Below are positions 60,281 through 64,000 of a stretch of DNA of 64,000 nt, piece by piece. Below the pieces are notes generated by a model. It worked only from the letters and a program-made list of their open reading frames with translations. It had not been told where the DNA came from and searched no databases. Made by a program: the position numbers and the translations under genes. Within the stretch, counting starts at the first letter, position 1. Every line of letters begins with the position of its first letter. Origin of the DNA: Pseudoxanthomonas yeongjuensis (GTDB lineage: Bacteria; Pseudomonadota; Gammaproteobacteria; Xanthomonadales; Xanthomonadaceae). The stretch lies in assembly GCF_010093345.1 (NCBI RefSeq), contig NZ_PDWT01000007.1:62001-126000 (forward strand), read 5' to 3'.

Positions 60281-60709
60281 ATGAATATCCAGCCCTACCT
60301 GTTTTTCGACGGCCGCTGCGACGAGGCCATCGCCTTCTACCGCCAGGCGCTCGGCGCCGAAGTGGTGATGCTGATGCGCTACGGCGAAGGCCCGGAAGGT
60401 TCCTCGCAATGCCCGGATGGAACCTCGCCACCCGCCGACAAGGTGATGCACGCCTGCCTGCAGATCGGCGCCAGCCAGATGATGCTGTCCGACGGCTTCT
60501 GCGCCGGGAAACCCGAGTTCAAGGGTTTCAGCCTGTCGCTGTCGGCGGTCGACGATGCCGAGGCCAGGCGCCTGTTCGATGCCTTGGCCGAAGGCGGCCA
60601 GGTACAGCAGCCGCTGATCGCGACGTTCTTCTCGTCGAGCTTCGGCATGGTCGCCGACCGCTTCGGCGTGGCATGGATGGTATTGGTGCCGAGCCAGATC
60701 GCGAGCTAG
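60281..60709 (+). CDS. PhnB-like VOC protein
   Basis: A 142-residue member of the PhnB/YjdN group of the VOC superfamily. IQPYLFFDGRCDEAIAFYRQ is the group opening, followed by ACLQIGASQMMLSDGFC and SSSFGMVADRFGVAWMVLVP. The proteins often stand near regulators of stress; no activity is established. The metal-binding residues of glyoxalase I are only partly conserved. Confidence 0.9.
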   Translation: MNIQPYLFFDGRCDEAIAFYRQALGAEVVMLMRYGEGPEGSSQCPDGTSPPADKVMHACLQIGASQMMLSDGFCAGKPEFKGFSLSLSAVDDAEARRLFDALAEGGQVQQPLIATFFSSSFGMVADRFGVAWMVLVPSQIAS

Positions 60710-60771
60710 GCGGATCCGCAGGAGCGCCGCGTTGCGTTATCAACGCGTGGCATAGGGAAAATGGAGCGGGC

Positions 60772-60777
60772 TACAAT
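60772..60777 (+). promoter_or_regulatory. Possible -10 box of the beta-lactamase gene
   Basis: TACAAT lies 30 bases before the ATG at 60807. No good -35 box is 17 bases upstream. A GCGTTG/CAACGC hairpin at 60731 lies further up. A LysR-type AmpR gene, often divergent from such lactamases, is absent. Confidence 0.35.
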
Positions 60778-60806
60778 TCCGTCTACCCATCGCGAAAAGG
60801 CCGAAC

Positions 60807-61700
60807 GTGACGATCGATCCCAAACGCCGTTCCTTCCTGTTGACCTGCGCTTGCGCCGCAACACTGGCGCCCCTGCACCGGACCTTCGCGGCAGCGCCGG
60901 CCAGTGACCCGTACGGGCAACTCGAAGCCCTCGAACACCGCTACGGAGGCCGCCTCGGCGTCTCGATCCTGGACACGGGCAGCGGCAAGCGCATCGGTCA
61001 TCGCGCCGACGAGCGCTTTCCCATGTGCAGTACCTTCAAGTTCCTCGCCGCGGCGCAGGTGCTGACGCGGGTGGATCGCGGCGAAGAGAAGCTGGAGCGT
61101 CGCATCGTTTTTGCGAAGAAGGACCTGGTCGCCTATTCGCCGATGACCGAAAAGCATGCCGGCGCGCCGGGCATGACCCTGGCCGAACTGTGCCACGCCG
61201 CGATCACCCTCAGCGACAATACCGCCGGCAATCTGTTGCTGGACAGTTTCGGCGGGCCTGCGGGCCTGACCGCTTTCGCGCGCACCCTGGGCGACACCGT
61301 CACCCGGCTGGACCGGCGCGAAACCGAACTCAACGAAGCCATCCCCGGCGATCCGCGCGATACCACCACGCCGGCGGCGATGCTCGACGACATGCGCCGG
61401 CTGCTGCTTGGCGACGCGTTGTCGCCGGCCTCGCGCAAACAGCTTGCCGACTGGCTGCTGGCCAATACCACCGGCGCTGCGCGCCTGCGCGCGGGCTTGC
61501 CCGGCGACTGGCGCGTCGGCGACAAGACCGGAACCGGCGCAAACGGCGCCAGCAACGACATCGCCATCGTCTGGCCCCCGGATCGCGCACCGTTGCTGGT
61601 CACGGCCTATTACGCCGAATCTTCGATACCGCAGGAAACGCGCAACGCGGTGCTGGTGGAGGTGGGGAGGATCGCCGCCGGATCGGCGATGCGGGCATGA
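60807..61700 (+). CDS. Class A beta-lactamase, L2-like
   Basis: A 297-residue periplasmic serine beta-lactamase. KRRSFLLTCACAATLAP is a twin-arginine type signal. The active site is complete: Ser 75 in CSTFKF (STFK), SDN at 136-138, Glu 172 in ETELNEA (Ambler 166) and KTG at 240-242. GHRADERFPMCSTFK, DPRDTTTPAAM and ASRKQLADWLL are close to the L2 enzyme of Stenotrophomonas. A Cys stands before the catalytic Ser, but no partner Cys is seen after KTG, so the carbapenemase-type disulfide is not expected. It should hydrolyse penicillins and some cephalosporins; the spectrum is not readable from the sequence. Confidence 0.94.
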   Translation: MTIDPKRRSFLLTCACAATLAPLHRTFAAAPASDPYGQLEALEHRYGGRLGVSILDTGSGKRIGHRADERFPMCSTFKFLAAAQVLTRVDRGEEKLERRIVFAKKDLVAYSPMTEKHAGAPGMTLAELCHAAITLSDNTAGNLLLDSFGGPAGLTAFARTLGDTVTRLDRRETELNEAIPGDPRDTTTPAAMLDDMRRLLLGDALSPASRKQLADWLLANTTGAARLRAGLPGDWRVGDKTGTGANGASNDIAIVWPPDRAPLLVTAYYAESSIPQETRNAVLVEVGRIAAGSAMRA

Positions 61701-61725
61701 TGCCGATGCCGTTCCGGAGAACCCG

Positions 61726-62169
61726 ATGCGATTCCTGATCCTGTCGATGACCGCCTGGCTGTTCCTGGCGTGGGCATTGCCGCTATGCGCGAGCGATGCC
61801 GACAAGCAAGCCCTGCTGGCGATCGATGCCTCGTGGAATTCGCTGCGGCTCGAATCCGATGTCGAAGGCCTGGAACGGCTGCTTGGCGATGATTGGCTGC
61901 TTACCCATTCCGACGGGCGCGTGCAGGACAAGGCCGGCTACCTGAAGGAATTGTCCAGCCGCACCCGCGCCAACCAGGCTATCGGCAACCAGGACGTTGA
62001 AGTCCGCTTGCATGGCGATACCGCGGTGGTGACCGGCACCAGCGTGCAGGCGGGCACCAGCAACGGGCAGCCATGGAGCGGACGCTTCCGTTTCACCCGG
62101 ACCTGGATCCGGCGCGATGGCGAGTGGCGGATGCTCGCTTCGCATTCGTCGCGGATCGCGCAGGACTGA
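61726..62169 (+). CDS. Secreted DUF4440 (NTF2-like) protein
   Basis: A 147-residue protein with a signal peptide (MRFLILSMTAWLFLAWALPL, cleavage after CAS). The NTF2-like domain reads LLAIDASWNSLRLESDVEGL, DDWLLTHSDGRVQDKAGYLK, VRLHGDTAVVTGTSVQAG and FTRTWIRRDGEWRMLASHSS, a standard DUF4440 pattern. CGGAG is nine bases upstream of the ATG. It starts 25 bases after the beta-lactamase stop and is followed at four bases by the GNAT gene, so these may form one operon. Confidence 0.88.
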   Translation: MRFLILSMTAWLFLAWALPLCASDADKQALLAIDASWNSLRLESDVEGLERLLGDDWLLTHSDGRVQDKAGYLKELSSRTRANQAIGNQDVEVRLHGDTAVVTGTSVQAGTSNGQPWSGRFRFTRTWIRRDGEWRMLASHSSRIAQD

Positions 62170-62173
62170 TCCT

Positions 62174-62857
62174 GTGGCCGCGCACCTGCTCGATAACCCG
62201 ATCTGGGAATCCCTGTCCAGCCGGCACCGCTCGCTGGCGCTGCGCGAAGGGGAGGTCGCCCGTTATCCCGCGCAAGTCGCGCCCTTCCTCGGCGTGGCGG
62301 CCGAGGGCATCGACGCCGCGACGGCGCTCGAATCGCTGGTGCCCGCCGGCGACACCGTGCTGCTGTTGGGACCGGTGCCGTCCGCACCGCAGGGCTGGAA
62401 GCTGGAGCAGCTGGCGCAATTGGCGCAGATGGTCTGCCCGGTGCGCATGCAGGAAGTGGACGGTCCCGAAGTCATCGAGCTGTCCGAACCCCATCGCGGC
62501 GACGTGCTGGCCCTGACCGCGCTGGTCTATCCGCATTACTTCCGCCCGCGCACGACCGACCTGGGCCGCTACTTCGGCGTTTACCGGGAGGGCCGGCTCG
62601 CAGCGATGGCCGGCGAGCGCATGGGCATGCAGGACCACACGGAAATCAGCGCGATCTGCACCCATCCCGACTTCAATGGCCACGGCTACGCCCGACGCCT
62701 GCTGGCCCGGCTGTCGAACGACAATCTCGAACGCGGACGCATTCCATTCCTGCATGTCAGCCAGCAGAACCAGCGGGCTATGCAGCTGTACGAACGCAAC
62801 GGATACCATATTCGCCGCGAAATCGCGTTCTGGTCCCTGCGCCGTGCCGGCGAATGA
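62174..62857 (+). CDS. GNAT-family N-acetyltransferase
   Basis: A 227-residue acetyltransferase. The N-terminal half (about 1-115) is a degenerate GNAT-like domain; the C-terminal half has the acetyl-CoA site ICTHPDFNGHGYARRLLARL and the family end FLHVSQQNQRAMQLYERNGY. This matches the FR47-like group. The GTG at 62174, four bases after the previous stop, is used as start; an ATG at 62117 inside that gene is in frame. The substrate is unknown. Confidence 0.87.
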   Translation: MAAHLLDNPIWESLSSRHRSLALREGEVARYPAQVAPFLGVAAEGIDAATALESLVPAGDTVLLLGPVPSAPQGWKLEQLAQLAQMVCPVRMQEVDGPEVIELSEPHRGDVLALTALVYPHYFRPRTTDLGRYFGVYREGRLAAMAGERMGMQDHTEISAICTHPDFNGHGYARRLLARLSNDNLERGRIPFLHVSQQNQRAMQLYERNGYHIRREIAFWSLRRAGE

Positions 62858-62873
62858 ACGGAAGCGGCCGGCG

Positions 62874-63269
62874 ATGAGTTTCCACTTCTACCTGTATCGC
62901 GCGCCGAAGGGCACCGGGCCGATGAATGCCTGGCAAGGGATGCATGCCGAAGCCATCGGCACGCTGACGCAGGTCCGGGAGCGGCTCGATGCCGTGTTCC
63001 CCGGGTTGAAGTGGGACGAAGTGGCGGGATCGTGCAACGGCATGGGTAGCGATCCGCTCCACTATTACCTGGACCTCTGGTTGCGCGAGGAAGCGGACGG
63101 ACAGGTCCGCTTCGTGACCATGAACAAGGCGCTGCCGTCGGCGATGCGCGCGGTCCTGGAAGCCCTGGCGCTCAATCATGTCTGCGCTCCCGAAGCAGGC
63201 GACCTGGTCGATCCCTATGCCTACGACGACCATGACCGGTATTACGCGAGGGTCGCATGGCCGGATTGA
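62874..63269 (+). CDS. Conserved hypothetical protein
   Basis: A 131-residue cytosolic protein, not recognised. It opens MSFHFYLYRAPKGTGPMNAW, has WDEVAGSCNGMGSDPLHYYL in the middle and ends DPYAYDDHDRYYARVAWPD. Aromatic residues are many; there is no signal peptide or membrane helix. It follows the GNAT gene by 16 bases and is likely co-transcribed. Confidence 0.75.
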   Translation: MSFHFYLYRAPKGTGPMNAWQGMHAEAIGTLTQVRERLDAVFPGLKWDEVAGSCNGMGSDPLHYYLDLWLREEADGQVRFVTMNKALPSAMRAVLEALALNHVCAPEAGDLVDPYAYDDHDRYYARVAWPD

Positions 63270-63327
63270 AACCGCGGCGACGGATATCGCTGCGCATCGT
63301 GGCAGATCCCGTATCGACGAGGTTCGC

Positions 63328-63837
63328 ATGAACACCTATATCGCCCTGCTGCGCGCGGTCAATGTCGGCGGCACCGGCAAATTGCCGATGGCCGAACTGC
63401 GCGCCATGTGCGAAGCGATCGGCTTCGAGGACGTACGCACCTATATCGCCAGCGGCAACGTGGTGTTGCGCAGCGCTCGGAGCGAGAAACAGGTGAAGGC
63501 GCTGCTGGAGAAGGAGTTGGCGCGCTATGCGGGCAAGCCGGTCGGCGTGCTGGTACGCACTCCGGAGGAGATGGCGGCGGTGCTCGCGGCCAATCCGTTC
63601 GCGGATGCCGCTCCGAACCGCAATGTCGTGGTCTTCCTCGATGCGGCGCCGGCCTCCGATGCGCTGGCGACGGCCAGCCATCGCAACGGGGAGGAAATCG
63701 CCCTGGGCAGGCGCGAGATCCATATCCATTACGGCGACGGCATGGCCGATTCGAAGCTCAGGATCCCGGCAGCGAAGCACGGCACCGCCCGCAACGTGAA
63801 TACGGTGGCCAAACTGGTGGAGATGGCGCTGGAGTGA
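63328..63837 (+). CDS. DUF1697 family protein
   Basis: A 169-residue protein of the DUF1697 family. TYIALLRAVNVGGTGKLPMA and MCEAIGFEDVRTYIASGNVV are the diagnostic opening, and HYGDGMADSKLRIPAAKHGT with ARNVNTVAKLVEMA the end. Members are widespread and uncharacterised. The ATG at 63328 gives the family start. Confidence 0.92.
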   Translation: MNTYIALLRAVNVGGTGKLPMAELRAMCEAIGFEDVRTYIASGNVVLRSARSEKQVKALLEKELARYAGKPVGVLVRTPEEMAAVLAANPFADAAPNRNVVVFLDAAPASDALATASHRNGEEIALGRREIHIHYGDGMADSKLRIPAAKHGTARNVNTVAKLVEMALE

Positions 63838-63943
63838 AGGCCGGTGCGCGCGGTGAGTCATGGCGAAGACAAGAACCGGCAAGTCCGGGCGGGCGCGACG
63901 GTGCGGAGGGTCGCGACAATCGCCGCGTGGCGCTGGTGATCGA

Positions 63944-64000
63944 CTACGCGGGCGCGGGCGCTACTTCCGCTTCGATGTAGCCGACTTCCGGCAAGGCGGC
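63944..64000 (-). CDS. Possible 3' end of a gene entering from the right edge
   Basis: The minus strand reads AALPEVGYIEAEVAPAPA and a TAG at 63944, with G/C-rich third positions. It could be the C-terminus of a gene lying mostly outside the window. The plus strand in the same stretch reads EGRDNRRVALVIDYAG, which resembles the end of OmpA-like domains but has no upstream partner. Neither is certain. Confidence 0.3.
   Translation of the reverse strand, partial: AALPEVGYIEAEVAPAPA

Noticed and set aside
63838-63980. OmpA-like C-terminus EGRDNRRVALVIDYAG on the plus strand
   Set aside because: The match is short, in a frame that is a shadow of the DUF1697 gene, and no upstream OmpA domain exists.

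Overview
The window is a high-GC chromosomal segment of a gammaproteobacterium of the Xanthomonadaceae/Lysobacteraceae (Stenotrophomonas, Pseudoxanthomonas, Lysobacter or Luteimonas-like; the genus cannot be fixed from the window). Grounds for this placement are an S46 dipeptidyl-peptidase with the layout of the Pseudoxanthomonas DAP BII enzyme, an L2-like class A beta-lactamase, a Xanthomonas-type NPP phosphodiesterase lipoprotein, many TonB-dependent receptors and porins, and many GTAG-headed REP elements resembling those of Stenotrophomonas. No rRNA, tRNA, CRISPR array or prophage was seen. Because of the high GC content very long antisense frames are open; these were treated as shadows.

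Layout. 1-3.6 kb: the 5' end of an MFS exporter divergent from a LysR regulator, a DODA-type dioxygenase and a solitary prpD. 3.8-6.6 kb: an OmpA-family protein with its terminator, a small secreted protein and an RsuA-family pseudouridine synthase. 6.6-15.8 kb: kbl and tdh (threonine degradation), separated by an anion porin, the sulfate importer sbp-cysT-cysW-cysA and a TorF-type porin. 15.9-18.1 kb: the S46 peptidase. 18.3-27.6 kb: housekeeping genes (histidine phosphatase, folC, SPOR protein, cvpA, purF, a DUF455 ferritin-like protein, lpxH, gltX, zur). 27.6-32.3 kb: MFS/MarR pair, then a ZnuD-like receptor and a MerC-like protein facing each other across a Zur-box-like operator, then bTHX.

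32.4-42.3 kb: histidine catabolism genes hutI, hutF and hutU, interleaved with DNA alkylation repair (ogt and an Ada-AlkA fusion), an NPP lipoprotein, a ThuA protein and small secreted proteins. 42.4-47.2 kb is accessory: an A+T-richer FG-GAP lipoprotein, an array of eight 22-bp tandem repeats, an unrecognised secreted protein, a GT4 glycosyltransferase, and a REP-associated tyrosine transposase (RAYT) bracketed by its REPs and interrupted by an amber codon. 47.2-53.8 kb: small secreted and regulatory genes, a large TonB receptor followed by a periplasmic gamma-glutamyltransferase, and remnants. 53.8-64 kb: a string of small, mostly monocistronic genes (membrane protein, YbjQ, AraC/VOC, DUF1428, SRPBCC, GH16, MOSC, VOC, beta-lactamase, DUF4440, GNAT, DUF1697).

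The strongest themes are repeats acting on genes (REPs that supply stop codons and C-termini, an inverted-repeat element in frame inside folC, and a damaged REP/RAYT locus) and two transport modules that the context makes testable: zinc (zur, ZnuD-like receptor, MerC-like protein) and gamma-glutamyl compounds (TonB receptor with GGT). No wholly new defence or mobile system was recognised.
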